64,000 nt of DNA from Oscarella lobularis. Taxonomy: Eukaryota; Porifera; Homoscleromorpha; Homosclerophorida; Oscarellidae. Below are positions 21,103-34,990 of the stretch, piece after piece. The notes beneath the pieces are model-generated. The model saw only the letters and a list, made by a program, of their open reading frames with translations. It did not search any database and was not told where the DNA came from. Made by a program: the position numbers and the translations under genes. The stretch is taken from the NCBI RefSeq assembly GCF_947507565.1, contig NC_089184.1, positions 1-64,000 on the forward strand, in the 5' to 3' direction. Numbering within the stretch: position 1 is the stretch's first letter; each line of letters begins with the position of its first letter.

Positions 21103-24100
21103 AAGGAACAATTGTAGAAGGAAAAATTGCCCCAGGACAAATTGTCCTGGGAACAAATTGTCCCCAGGAAAAATTGTCCTGGGGAGAAATTGTCCCAGGA
21201 CAAATTGTCCCAGGACAAATTCTCCCAGGACAAATTGTCCCAGGACAAATTGTCACACGACAAATTGTGAAGGACAATTTGTCCCCAGGACAAATTGTCC
21301 CCACGACAAATTGTCCCCAGAACAAATTGTCCCCAGGACAAATTGTCCCAGGACAAATTGTCCCGGGACAAATTCTGCCAGGAAAAATTGTCCCCAGGAC
21401 AAATTGTCCCCAGGACAAATTGTCCCCTGGAAAAATTGTCCCCAAGACAAATTGTCCCCAGGACAAATTGTCCCAGGACAAATTGTCCTAGGACAAATTG
21501 TGCCAGGACAAATTGTTTCAAGGACAAATTGTCCCAGGACAAATTGTCCTAGGACAAATTGTCCCAGGAGAAATTGTCCCAGGACAAATTGTACCCAGGA
21601 CAAATTGTCCCAGGACAAATTGTCCCAGGACAAATTGTGCCAGGACAAATTGTCGTAGGACAAATTGTGTCAGGACAATTTGTCCTGGGGACAAATTGTC
21701 CCCAGGACAAATTGTCCCCAGGACAAATTGTCCCAGGACAAATTGTCCCAGGACAAATTGTCCCCAGGACAAACTGTCCCAGGACAAATTGTCCTAGGAC
21801 AAATTGTCCCCAGGACAAATTGTCCCCAGGACAAATTGTCCCAGGACAAATTGTCCCAGGACAAATTGTCCCCAGGACAAATTGTCCCAGGACAAATTGT
21901 CCCAGGACAAATTGTCCCAGGACAAATTTTCCTAGGACAAATTGTCCCCAGGACAAATTGTCCCCAAGGACAAATTGTCCCAGGACAAATTGTCCCAGGA
22001 CAAATTGTGTCAGGACAAATTGTCGTAGGACAAATTGTGTCAGGACAATTTGTCCTAGGGACAAATTGTCCAAGGACAAATTGTCCCAGGACAAATTGTC
22101 CTAGGACAAATTGTCCCAGGACAAATTGTCCTAGGACAAATTGTCCCCAGGACAAATTGTCCCCAGGACAAATTGTCCCAGGACAAATTCTCCCAGGACA
22201 AAATGTCCCAAGGACAAATTGTCCCAGGAGAAATTGTCCTAGGACAAATTGTCCCCAGGACAAATTGTTCCCAGGACAAATTGTCCCAGGACAAATTGTC
22301 CCAGGACAAATTGTCCCCAGGACAAATTGTCCCAGGACAAATTGTCCCAGGACAAATTGTCCCAGGACAAATTGTCCCAGGACAAATTGTGCCAGGACAA
22401 ATTGTCGTAGGACAAATTGTGTCAGGACAATTTGTCCTGGGGACAAATTGTCCCCAGGACAAATTGTCCCAGGACAAATTGTCCCAGGACAAATTGTCCC
22501 AGGACAAATTGTCCTAGGAAAAATTGTCCCCAGGACAAATTGTCCCCAGGACAAATTGTCCCTGGACAAATTGTCCCAGGACAAATTGTCCCCAGGACAA
22601 ATTGTCCCAGGACAAATTGACCTAGGACAAATTGTCCCCAGGACAAATTGTCCCAGGACAAATTGTCCCAGGACAAATTGTCCCAGGACAAATTGTCCTA
22701 GGAAAAATTGTCCCCAGGACAAATTGTCCCCAGGATAAATTGTCCCAGGACAAATTGTCCCAGGACAAATTGTCCCCAGGACAAATTGTCCCAGGACAAA
22801 TTGTCCTAGGACAAATTGTCCCCAGGACAAATTGTCCCCAGGACAAATTGTCCCAGGACAAACTGTCCTAGGACAAATTGTCCCAGGACAAATTGTCCCA
22901 GGACAAATTGTCCACAGGACAAATTGTCCCCAGGACAAATTGTGCCAGGACAAATTGTCGTAGGACAAATTGTGTCAGGACAATTTGTCCTGGGGACAAA
23001 TTGTCCCCAGGACAAATTGTCCCAGGACAAATTGTCCTAGGACAAATTGTCCCCAGGACAAATTGTCCCCAGGACAAATTGTCCCAGGACAAATTGTCCC
23101 AGGACAAATTGTCCCCAGGACAAATTATCCCAAGACAAATTGTCCTAGGACAAATTCTCCCCAGGACAAATTGTCCCCAGGACAAATTGTCCCAGGACAA
23201 ATTGTCCTAGGACAAATTGTCCCACGACAAATTGTCCCAGGACAAATTGTCCCAGGACAAATTGTCCCAGGACAAATTGTCCTAGGACAAATTGTCCCCA
23301 GGACAAATTGTCCCCAGGACAAATTGTCCCCAGGACAAATTGTCCCAGGACAAATTGTCCCAGGACAAATTGTCCCCAGGACAAATTGTCCCAGGACAAA
23401 TTGTCCTAGGACAAATTGTCCCCAGGACAAATTGTCCCAGGACAAATTGTCCCAGGAAAAATTGTCCCAGGACAAATTGTCCCAGGACAAATTGTCCCCA
23501 GGACAAATTGTCCCAAGGACAAATTGTCCCAGGACAAATTGTCCCAGGACAAATTGTCCCCAGGACAAATTGTCCCAGGACAAATTGTCCTAGGACAAAT
23601 TTTCCCCAGGACAAATTGTCCCCAGGACAAATTGTCCCAGGAAAAATTGTCCTAGGACAAATTGTCCCCAGGACAAATTGTCCCCAGGACAAATTGTCCC
23701 AGGACAAATTGTCCCAGGACAAATTGTCCCAAGGACAAATTGTCCTAGGACAAATTGTCCCCAGGACAAATTGTCACAGGATAAATTGTCCCAGGACAAA
23801 TTGTCCCCAGGACAAATTGTCCCAGGACAAATTGTCCCAGGACAAATTGTCCCAGGACAAATTGTTCCAGGACAAATTCTGCCAGGACAAATTGTGAAGG
23901 ACAATTTGTCCCCAGGACAAATTGTCCCCACGACAAATTGTCCCCAGGACAAATTGTCCCCAGGACAAATTGTCCCAGGACAAATTGTCCCAGGACAAAT
24001 TGTGAAGGACAATTTGTCCCCAGGACAAATTGTCCACAGGACAAATTGTCCCAGGACAAATTGTCCCCAGGACAAATTGTCCCAGGACAAATTCTCCCAG

Positions 24101-27100
24101 GACAAATTGTCCCAGGACAAATTGTGCCAGGAGAAATTGTCGTAGGACAAATTGTCCCAGGACAAATTGTCCCAGGACAAATTGTCCCAGGACAAATTGT
24201 CCCAGGACAAATTGTCCTAGGACAAATTGTCCCCAGGACAAATTGTCCCCAGGACAAATTGTCCCAGGACAAATTGTCCCCAGGACAAATTGTCCCCAGG
24301 ACAAAATTGTCCCCAGGACAAATTGTCCCAGGACAAATTGTCCCAGGAAAAATTGCGAAGGACAATTTGTCCCCAGGACAAATTGTCCCGACGACAAATT
24401 GTCCCCAGGACAAATTGTCCCCAGGACAAATTGTCCCAGCACAAATTGTCGCAGGACAAATTGTCCCAGGACAAATTGTCCTAGGACAAATTGTCCCCAG
24501 GACAAATTGTCCTGGGGACAAATTGTCCCCAGGACAAATTGTCCGAGGACAAATTGTCCCAGGACAAATTGTCCCAGGACAAATTGTCCCAGGACAAATT
24601 GTCCTAGGAAAAATTGTCCCCAGGACAAATTGTCCCCAGGATAAATTGTCCCAGGACAAATTGTCCCAGGACAAATTGTCCCCAGGACAAATTGTCCCAG
24701 GACAAATTGTCCTAGGACAAATTGTCCCCAGGACAAATTGTCCCCAGGACAAATTGTCCCACGACAAACTGTCCTAGGACAAATTGTCCCAGGACAAATT
24801 GTCCCAGGACAAATTGTCCACAGGACAAATTGTCCCCAGGACAAATTGTGCCAGGACAAATTGTCGTAGGACAAATTGTGTCAGGACAATTTGTCCTGGG
24901 GACAAATTGTCCCCAGGACAAATTGTCCCAGGACAAATTGTCCTAGGACAAATTGTCCCCAGGACAAATTGTCCCCAGGACAAATTGTCCCAGGACAAAT
25001 TGTCCCAGGACAAATTGTCCCCAGGACAAATTGTCCCAAGACAAATTGTCCTAGGACAAATTGTCCCCAGGACAAATTGTCCCCAGGACAAATTGTCCCA
25101 GGACAAATTGTCCTAGGACAAATTGTCCCACGACAAATTGTCCCAGGACAAATTGTCCCAGGACAAATTGTCCCAGGACAAATTGTCCTAGGACAAATTG
25201 TCCCCAGGACAAATTGTCCCCAGGACAAATTGTCCCCAGGACAAATTGTCCTAGGACAAATTGTCCCCAGGACAAATTGTCCCCAGGACAAATTGTCCCA
25301 GGAAAAATTGTCCTAGGACAAATTGTCCCCAGGACAAATTGTCCCCAGGACAAATTGTCCCAGGACAAATTGTCCCAGGACAAATTGTCCCAGGACAAAT
25401 TGTCCCAGGACAAATTGTGCCAGGACAAATTGTCGTAGGACAAATTGTCCCCAGGAAAAATTGTCCCAGGACAAATTGTCCCAGGACAAATTGTCCCCAG
25501 GACAAATTGTCCCAGGACAAATTGTCCCAGGACAAATTGTCCCCAGGACAAATTGTCCCCAGGACAAATTGTCCCAGGACAAATTGTCCCCAGGACAAAT
25601 TGTCCCAGGACAAATTGTCCCAGGACAAATTGTCCCAGGACAAATTGTCCTAGGACAAATTGTCCCCAGGACAAATTGTCCCCAAGGACAAATTGTCCCA
25701 GGACAAATTGTCCCAGGACAAATTGTGTCAGGACAAATTGTCGTAGGACAAATTGTGTCAGGACAATTTGTCCTAGGGACAAATTGTCCCAGGACAAATT
25801 GTCCCAGGACAAATTGTCCTAGGACAAATTGTCCCAGGACAAATTGTCCTAGGACAAATTGTCCCCAGGACAAATTGTCCCCAGGACAAATTGTCCCAGG
25901 ACAAATTCTCCCAGGACAAATTGTCCCAAGGACAAATTGTCCCAGGAGAAATTGTCCTAGGACAAATTGTCCCCAGGACAAATTGTTCCCAGGACAAATT
26001 GTCCCAGGACAAATTGTCCCAGGACAAATTGTCCCCAGGACAAATTGTCCCAGGACAAATTGTCCCAGGACAAATTGTCCCAGGACAAATTGTCCCAGGA
26101 CAAATTGTGCCAGGACAAATTGTCGTAGGACAAATTGTGTCAGGACAATTTGTCCTGGGGACAAATTGTCCCCAGGACAAATTGTCCCAGGACAAATTGT
26201 CCCAGGACAAATTGTCCCAGGACAAATTGTCCTAGGAAAAATTGTCCCCAGGACAAATTGTCCCCAGGACAAATTGTCCCTGGACAAATTGTCCCAGGAC
26301 AAATTGTCCCCAGGACAAATTGTCCCAGGACAAATTGACCTAGGACAAATTGTCCCCAGGACAAATTGTCCCAGGACAAATTGTCCCAGGACAAATTGTC
26401 CCAGGACAAATTGTCCTAGGAAAAATTGTCCCCAAAACAAATTGTCCCCAGGATAAATTGTCCCAGGACAAATTGTCCCAGGACAAATTGTCCCCAGGAC
26501 AAATTGTCCCAGGACAAATTGTCCTAGGACAAATTGTCCCCAGGACAAATTGTCCCCAGGACAAATTGTCCCAGGACAAACTGTCCTAGGACAAATTGTC
26601 CCAGGACAAATTGTCCCAGGACAAATTGTCCACAGGACAAATTGTCCCCAGGACAAATTGTGCCAGGACAAATTGTCGTAGGACAAATTGTGTCAGGACA
26701 ATTTGTCCTGGGGACAAATTGTCCCCAGGACAAATTGTCCCAGGACAAATTGTCCTAGGACAAATTGTCCCCAGGACAAATTGTCCCCAGGACAAATTGT
26801 CCCAGGACAAATTGTCCCAGGACAAATTGTCCCCAGGACAAATTGTCCGAAGACAAATTGTCCTAGGACAAATTGTCCCCAGGACAAATTGTCCCCAGGA
26901 CAAATTGTCCCAGGACAAATTGTCCTAGGACAAATTGTCCCACGACAAATTGTCCCAGGACAAATTGTCCCAGGACAAATTGTCCCAGGACAAATTGTCC
27001 TAGGACAAATTGTCCCCAGGACAAATTGTCCCCAGGACAAATTGTCCCCAGGACAAATTGTCCCAGGACAAATTGTCCCAGGACAAATTGTCCCCAGGAC

Positions 27101-28783
27101 AAATTGTCCCAGGACAAATTGTCCTAGGACAAATTGTCCCCAGGACAAATTGTCCCAGGACAAATTGTCCCAGGACAAATTGTCCCAGGACAAATTGTCC
27201 CAGGACAAATTGTCCCCAGGACAAATTGTCCCAAGGACAAATTGTCCCAGGACAAATTGTCCCAGGACAAATTGTCCCCAGGACAAATTGTCCCAGGACA
27301 AATTGTCCTAGGACAAATTGTCCCCAGGACAAATTGTCCCCAGGACAAATTGTCCCAGGAAAAATTGTCCTAGGACAAATTGTCCCCAGGACAAATTGTC
27401 CCCAGGACAAATTGTCCCAGGACAAATTGTCCCAGGACAAATTGTCCCAAGGACAAATTGTCCTAGGACAAATTGTCCCCAGGACAAATTGTCACAGGAT
27501 AAATTGTCCCAGGACAAATTGTCCCCAGGACAAATTGTCCCAGGACAAATTGTCCCAGGACAAATTGTCCCAGGACAAATTGTTCCAGGACAAATTCTGC
27601 CAGGACAAATTGTGAAGGACAATTTGTCCCCAGGACAAATTGTCCCCACGACAAATTGTCCCCAGGACAAATTGTCCCCAGGACAAATTGTCCCAGGACA
27701 AATTGTCCCAGGACAAATTGTGAAGGACAATTTGTCCCCAGGACAAATTGTCCACAGGACAAATTGTCCCAGGACAAATTGTCCCCAGGACAAATTGTCC
27801 CAGGACAAATTCTCCCAGGACAAATTGTCCCAGGACAAATTGTGCCAGGAGAAATTGTCGTAGGACAAATTGTCCCAGGACAAATTGTCCCAGGACAAAT
27901 TGTCCCAGGACAAATTGTCCCAGGACAAATTGTCCTAGGACAAATTGTCCCCAGGACAAATTGTCCCCAGGACAAATTGTCCCAGGACAAATTGTCCCCA
28001 GGACAAATTGTCCCCAGGACAAAATTGTCCCCAGGACAAATTGTCCCAGGACAAATTGTCCCAGGAAAAATTGCGAAGGACAATTTGTCCCCAGGACAAA
28101 TTGTCCCGACGACAAATTGTCCCCAGGACAAATTGTCCCCAGGACAAATTGTCCCAGCACAAATTGTCGCAGGACAAATTGTCCCAGGACAAATTGTCCT
28201 AGGACAAATTGTCCCCAGGACAAATTGTCCTGGGGACAAATTGTCCCCAGGACAAATTGTCCGAGGACAAATTGTCCCAGGACAAATTGTCCCAGGACAA
28301 ATTGTCCCAGGACAAATTGTCCTAGGACAAATTGTCCCCAGGACAAATTGTCCCAGGACAAATTGTCCCAGGACAAATTGTCCCCAGGACAAATTGTCCC
28401 CAGGACAAATTGTCCCCAGGACAAATTGTCTAAGGACAAATTGTCCCAGGACAAATTGTGAAGGACAATTTGTCCCCAGGACAAATTGTCCCCACGACAA
28501 ATTGTCCCCAGGACAAATTGTCCCCAGGACAAATTGTCCCAGGACAAATTGTCCCAGGACAAATTGTCCCAGGACAAATTGTCCTAGGACAAATTGTCCC
28601 CAGGACAAATTGTCCTAGGACAAATTGTCCCAGGACAAATTGTCCCCAGGACAAATTGTCCCCAGGACAAATTGTCCCCAGGACAAATTGTCCCAGGACA
28701 AATTGTCCCCAGGACAAATTGTCCGAAGACAAATTGTCCCAGGACAATTTGTCCTGGGGACAAATTGTACCCAAGACAAATTC
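21103..28783. repeat. Dyad satellite tract G4 (7.7 kb, internally duplicated)
   Basis: The longest tract. Roughly 21.92-24.60 kb recurs at 25.64-28.31 kb with an offset of 3718 bp and almost no differences. A module around 22.63-23.20 kb appears a third time at 24.54-25.11 kb. Islets with GTGAAGGACAATTTGTCC (23890, 24000, 27610, 27720) and one extra-A monomer (GGACAAAATTGTCC, 24301 and 28019) serve as markers of the copies. Confidence 0.97.
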
Positions 28784-30319
28784 TGAATAAATGCAGAATT
28801 AATTCTGAATAAATACAGAATTAATTTTGAATTAATGCAGAAGAAATGCCGAATTTATTCTGAATTAATGAAGAATTTATTCCGAATAAATGTAAAATTT
28901 ATTCTGAATTAATGCAGAATTTATTCTGAATTAATGGAGAATTTTTTCTGAATTAATGCAGAATTTATTCTGCATTAATCTAGAATAATTTCTGCATTAA
29001 TGCAGAATTAATTCAGAATTATTCAGAATTTATTCTGAATTAAAGCAGAATTTATTCTGAATTAATTTAGAATTTATTCTGAATTATTGCAGAATTTATT
29101 CTGAATTAATGCAGAATTTATTCTGAATAAATGCAGAAGGTATTCTGAATTAATGCAGAATTTATTCTGAATTAATGCAGAATTAATTCAGAATTTATTC
29201 TGAATTAATGCAGAATTTATTCTGAACTAATGCAGAATTTATTCTGAATTAATGCAGAATTTATTCTGAATAAATGCAGAATCAATTCTGAATTAATGCA
29301 GAATTAATTCAGAATTTATTCTGAATTAATGCAGAATTTATTCTGAATTAATGCAGAACTTATTCTGAATAAAAGCAGAATTTATTCTGAATTAATGCAG
29401 AATTTATTCGGAACTAATGCCGAATTTATTCTCAATAAATGCAGAATTTATTCTGAATTAATGCAGAATTTATTCTGAATTAATGCAGAATTTATTCTGA
29501 ATTAATGCAGAATTTATTCTGAATAAATGTAGCATTTATTCTGAATTAATTCAGAATTAATTCTGAATTAATGCAGAATTTATTCTGAATTAATGCAGAA
29601 TTTGTTCTGAATAAATGCAGAATTAATTCTGAATTAATGCAGAATAAATGCGAAATTTATTCTGAATTAATGCAGAATTTATTTTGAATGAATTCAGAAT
29701 TTATTCTGAATTAATGCAGAATTTATTCTGAATTAATGCAGTATTTATTCTGAATAAATGCAGTAGTTATTCTGAATTAAAGCAGAATTTATTCTGAATT
29801 AATGCAGAATTTATTCTGAATTAATGCAAAATTAATTCTGAATAAATGCAGAATTAATTCTGAATTCATGCAGAATTAATTCAGAATTTATTCTGAATAA
29901 ATGCAGAATTAATTCTGAATTAATGCAGAAAAAATGAGCAATTTATTCTGAATTAATGCAGAATTTATTCTGAATTAATGCAGAATTAATTCTGAATAAA
30001 TACAGAATTAATTCTGAATTAATGAAGAATTTATTCTGAATTAATGCAGAACTTATTCTGAATTAATGCAGAATTTATTCTGAATAAATGCAGAATTTAT
30101 TCTGAATTAAAGCAGAATTTATTCTGAATTAATGCAGAATTAATTCAGAATTTATTCTGAATTAATGCAGAATTTATTCTGAACTAATGCAGAATTTATT
30201 CTGAATTAATACAAAATTAATTCTGAATAAATGCAGAATCAATTCTGAATTAATGCAGAATTAATTCAGAATTTATTCTGAATTAATGCAGAATTTATTC
30301 TGAATTAACTTAGAATTTC
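28784..30319. repeat. AT-rich tract without an island
   Basis: It starts like the other left tracts but reaches the next dyad tract without an intervening 359-bp island. An island and its right-hand AT tract therefore appear to have been lost, or never included, here. Confidence 0.93.
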
Positions 30320-31203
30320 AAGGAACAATTGTAGAAGGAAAAATTGCCCCAGGACAAATTGTCCTGCGAACAAATTGTCCCAAGGAAAAATTGTCCTGGG
30401 GACAAATTGTCCAAGGACAAATTGTCCCAGGACAAATTCTCCCAGGACAAATTGTCCCAGGACAAATTGTCCCAGGACAAATTCTGAAGGACAATTTGTC
30501 CCCAGGACAAATTGTCCCCACGACAAATTGTCCCCAGGACAAATTTTCCCCAGGACAAATTGTCCCAGGACAAATTGTCCCAGGACAAATTGTGAAGGAC
30601 AATTTGTCCCCAGGACAAATTGTCCACAGGACAAATTGTCCCAGGACAAATTGTCCCCAGGACAAATTGTCCAATTGTCCCAGGACAAATTGTCCCAGGA
30701 CAAATTGTCCCAGGACAAATTGTCCTAAGACAAATTGTCCCCAGGACAAATTGTCCCAGGACAAATTGTCCCAGGACAAATTGTCCCAGGACAAATTGTC
30801 CCAGGACAAATTGTCCTAGGACAAATTGTCCCCAGGACAAATTGTCCCCAGGACAAATTGTCCCAGGACAAATTGTCCTAGGACAAATTGTCCCCAGGAC
30901 AAATTGTCCCCTGGAAAAATTGTCCACAGGACAAATTGTCCCCAGGACAAATTGTCCCAGGACAAATTGTCCCAGGACAAATTGTGCCAGGACAATTTGT
31001 GCCAGGACAATTTGTCCTGGGGAAAAATTGACCCTAGGACAAATTGTCCTGGGCACAAATTGTCCCCAGGACAAATTGTCCCCAGGACAAATTGTCCCCA
31101 GGACAAATTGTCCCAAGGACAAATTGTCCCAGGACAAATTGTCGGAAGACAAATTGTCCCAGGACAATTTGTCCTGGGGACAAATTGTACCCAAGACAAA
31201 TTC
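30320..31203. repeat. Dyad satellite tract G5
   Basis: 884 bp, the same length as G6 and nearly identical to it; one visible difference is GTCGGAAG (31142) against GTCCGAAG. It contains the GTCCAATTGTCC junction, where monomer spacing is broken. Confidence 0.97.
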
Positions 31204-33146
31204 TGAATAAATGAAGAATTAATTCTGAATAAATGCAGAATTAATTTTGAATTAATGCAGAAGAAATGCGGAATTTATTCTGAATTAATGAAGAATTTAT
31301 TCCGAATAAATGTAAAATTTATTCTGAATTAATGCAGAATTTATTCTGAATTAATGGAAAATTTTTTCTGAATTAATGCAGAATTTATTCTGCATTAATC
31401 TAGAATAATTTCGGCATTAATGCAGAATTAATTCAGAATTATTCAGAATTTATTCTGAATTAATGCAGAATTTATTCTGAATTAATTTAGAAATTATTCT
31501 GAATTATTGCAGAATTTATTCTGAATTAATGCAGAATTTATTCTGAATAAATGCAGAAGGTATTCTGAATTAATGCAGAATTTATTCTGAATTAATGCAG
31601 AATTAATTCAGAATTTATTCTGAATTAATGCAGAATTTATTCTGAACTCATGCAGAATTTATTCTGAATTAATGCAGAATTTATTCTGAATTAATGCAGA
31701 ATCAATTCTGAATTAATGCAGAATTAATTCAGAATTTATTCTGAATTAATGCAGAATTTATTCTGAATTAATTGAAAACTTATTCTGAATAAAAGCAGAA
31801 TTTATTCTGAATTAATGCAGAATTTATTCGGAACTAATGTCGAATTTATTCTGAATAAATGCAGAATTTATTCTGAATTAATGCAGAATTTATTCTGAAT
31901 TAATGCAGAATTTATTCTGAATTAATGCAGAATTTATTCTGAATAAATGTAGCATTTATTCTGAATTAATTCAGAATTAATTCTGAATTAATGCAGAATT
32001 TATTCTGAATTAATGCAGAATTTATTCTGAATAAATGCAGAATTAATTCTTAATTAATGCAGAATAAATGCGAAATTTATTCTGAATTAATGCAGAATTT
32101 ATTTTGAATGAATTCAGAATTTATTCTGAATTAATGCAGAATTTATTCTGAATTAATGCAGTATTTATTCTGAATAAATGCAGAAGTTATTCTGAATTAA
32201 AGCAGAATTTATTCTGAATTAATGCAGAATTTATTCTGAATTAATGCAAAATTAATTCTGAATAAATGCAGAATTAATTCTGAATTCATGCAGAATTAAT
32301 TCAGAATTTATTCTGAATAAATGCAGAATTAATTCTGAATTAATGCAGAAAAAATGCGCAATTTATTCTGAATTAATGCAGAATTTATTCTGAATTAATG
32401 CAGAATTAATTCTGAATAAATACAGAATTAATTCTGAATTAATGCAGAATTTATTCGGAACTAATACCGAATTTATTCTGAATAAATGCAGAATTTATTC
32501 TGAATTAATGCAGAATTTATTCTGAATTAATGCAGAACTTATTCTGAATTAATGCAGAATTTATTCTGAATAAATGCAGAATTTATTCTGAATTAAAGCA
32601 GAATTTATTCTGAATTAATGCAGAATTAATTCAGAATTTATTCTGAATTAATGCAGAATTTATTCTGAATTAATGCAGAATTAATTCAGAATTTATTCTG
32701 AATTAATGCAGAATTTATTCTGAACTAATGCAGAATTTATTCTGAATTAATACAAAATTAATTCTGAATAAATGCAGAATCAATTCTGAATTAATGCAGA
32801 ATTAATTCAGAATTTATTCTGAATTATTGCAGAATTTATTCTGAATTAATGCAGAACTTGTTCTGAATAAAAGCAGAATTTATTCTGAATTAATGCAGAA
32901 TTAATTCTAAATTAATGCAAAATTAATTCTGAATAAATGCAGAATTAATTCTGAATTAATGCAGAATTTATTCAGAATTTATTCTGAATAAATGCAGAAT
33001 TTATTCTGAATTAATGCAGAAAAAATGCGGAATTTATTCTGAATTAATGCAGAATTTATTCTGAATTAATGCAGAATTAATTCTGAATAAATACAGAATT
33101 AATTCTGAATTAATACAGAATTAATTCTGAATTAATGCAGAATAAA
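31204..33146. repeat. AT-rich tract left of island 4
   Basis: Up to about 32.7 kb it is repeated at 34.99-36.49 kb with an offset of 3787 bp and only scattered substitutions. Confidence 0.95.
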
Positions 33147-33505
33147 AGATCGTGAACTTACGTAGACAAGGTGCTTCAGCTTTCTTTTCAACATTCTATA
33201 TTCTTTACGAGAGCTATGCTGCCATGAAGCATCCATGATCGTATGTAAGGTGAAGAAAACGACAGGCGCTCCGTCGTGAGTCGACGATACGTCGGCGATC
33301 GTTCTAAAAGATCGCTCGTACACCCCGAAACGCCATGACGACGAAAAACTTAGCAATAACCGTTCAGAAAGTGACGGAACACGACAAGAAGTCGATCAAG
33401 AACCTCAAACTCGCTCGCTAAGCGATGCACTTGAGACGAACGACGAGCAGGGCTTTTCGAGTGTAACGCGCGCTAAAACATCGCGAAAAAATCTCACATT
33501 CTCTG
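33147..33505 (-). other. 359-bp conserved island, copy 4
   Basis: No difference from copies 5, 7 and 8 was seen across the core on direct reading. Confidence 0.85.
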
Positions 33506-34106
33506 AATAAACACAGAATTTATTCTGACTTAATGCAGGATTTATTCTGAATTAATTCAGAATTTATTCTGAATTAATTCAGAATTTATACTGAATTAAT
33601 GTAGAATTAATGAAGAATTAATGAAGAATTTATTCTGCATTAATTCAGAATAAAATTCAGCATTAATTCAGAAGAAAATCTGCATTAATTGAGAATAAAT
33701 TCTGCATTAATTCAGAATAAATTCTGCATTAATTGAGAATAAATTCTGCATTAATTCAGAATTAATTCTGAATTAATTCAGATTTTATTCTGAATTATTG
33801 CAGAATTAATTCTGATAAAATGCAAAATAAATTCAAAATTAATGCAGAATAAATGCGGAATTTATTCTGAATAAATGCAAAATTTATTCTGAATTAATGC
33901 AGAATTTATTCTCAATTATTGCAGAATAAATGCAAAATTTATTCTCAATTAATGCAGAATTTATTCCGAAATAATGCAGAATTTATTTTCAATTATTGCA
34001 GAATTAATTCTGAATAAATGCAGAATTAATTCTTAATTAATGCAGAATAAATCGGGAATTTATTCTCCATTAATGCAGAATTTATTCTGAATTAACTTAG
34101 AATTTC
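33506..34106. repeat. AT-rich tract right of island 4
   Basis: As in copies 1-3 but missing the ATTCTAGATTAATGC segment near its end, a deletion shared with the tract after island 5. Confidence 0.93.
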
Positions 34107-34990
34107 AAGGAACAATTGTAGAAGGAAAAATTGCCCCAGGACAAATTGTCCTGCGAACAAATTGTCCCAAGGAAAAATTGTCCTGGGGACAAATTGTCCA
34201 AGGACAAATTGTCCCAGGACAAATTCTCCCAGGACAAATTGTCCCAGGACAAATTGTCCCAGGACAAATTCTGAAGGACAATTTGTCCCCAGGACAAATT
34301 GTCCCCACGACAAATTGTCCCCAGGACAAATTTTCCCCAGGACAAATTGTCCCAGGACAAATTGTCCCAGGACAAATTGTGAAGGACAATTTGTCCCCAG
34401 GACAAATTGTCCACAGGACAAATTGTCCCAGGACAAATTGTCCCCAGGACAAATTGTCCAATTGTCCCAGGACAAATTGTCCCAGGACAAATTGTCCCAG
34501 GACAAATTGTCCTAAGACAAATTGTCCCCAGGACAAATTGTCCCAGGACAAATTGTCCCAGGACAAATTGTCCCAGGACAAATTGTCCCAGGACAAATTG
34601 TCCTAGGACAAATTGTCCCCAGGACAAATTGTCCCCAGGACAAATTGTCCCAGGACAAATTGTCCTAGGACAAATTGTCCCCAGGACAAATTGTCCCCTG
34701 GAAAAATTGTCCACAGGACAAATTGTCCCCAGGACAAATTGTCCCAGGACAAATTGTCCCAGGACAAATTGTGCCAGGACAATTTGTGCCAGGACAATTT
34801 GTCCTGGGGAAAAATTGACCCTAGGACAAATTGTCCTGGGCACAAATTGTCCCCAGGACAAATTGTCCCCAGGACAAATTGTCCCCAGGACAAATTGTCC
34901 CAAGGACAAATTGTCCCAGGACAAATTGTCCGAAGACAAATTGTCCCAGGACAATTTGTCCTGGGGACAAATTGTACCCAAGACAAATTC
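34107..34990. repeat. Dyad satellite tract G6
   Basis: Tandem copy of G5 (offset 3787 bp). It is followed by the same ATGAAGAATTAATTCTG start of the AT tract, confirming that one duplication covers both. Confidence 0.97.
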
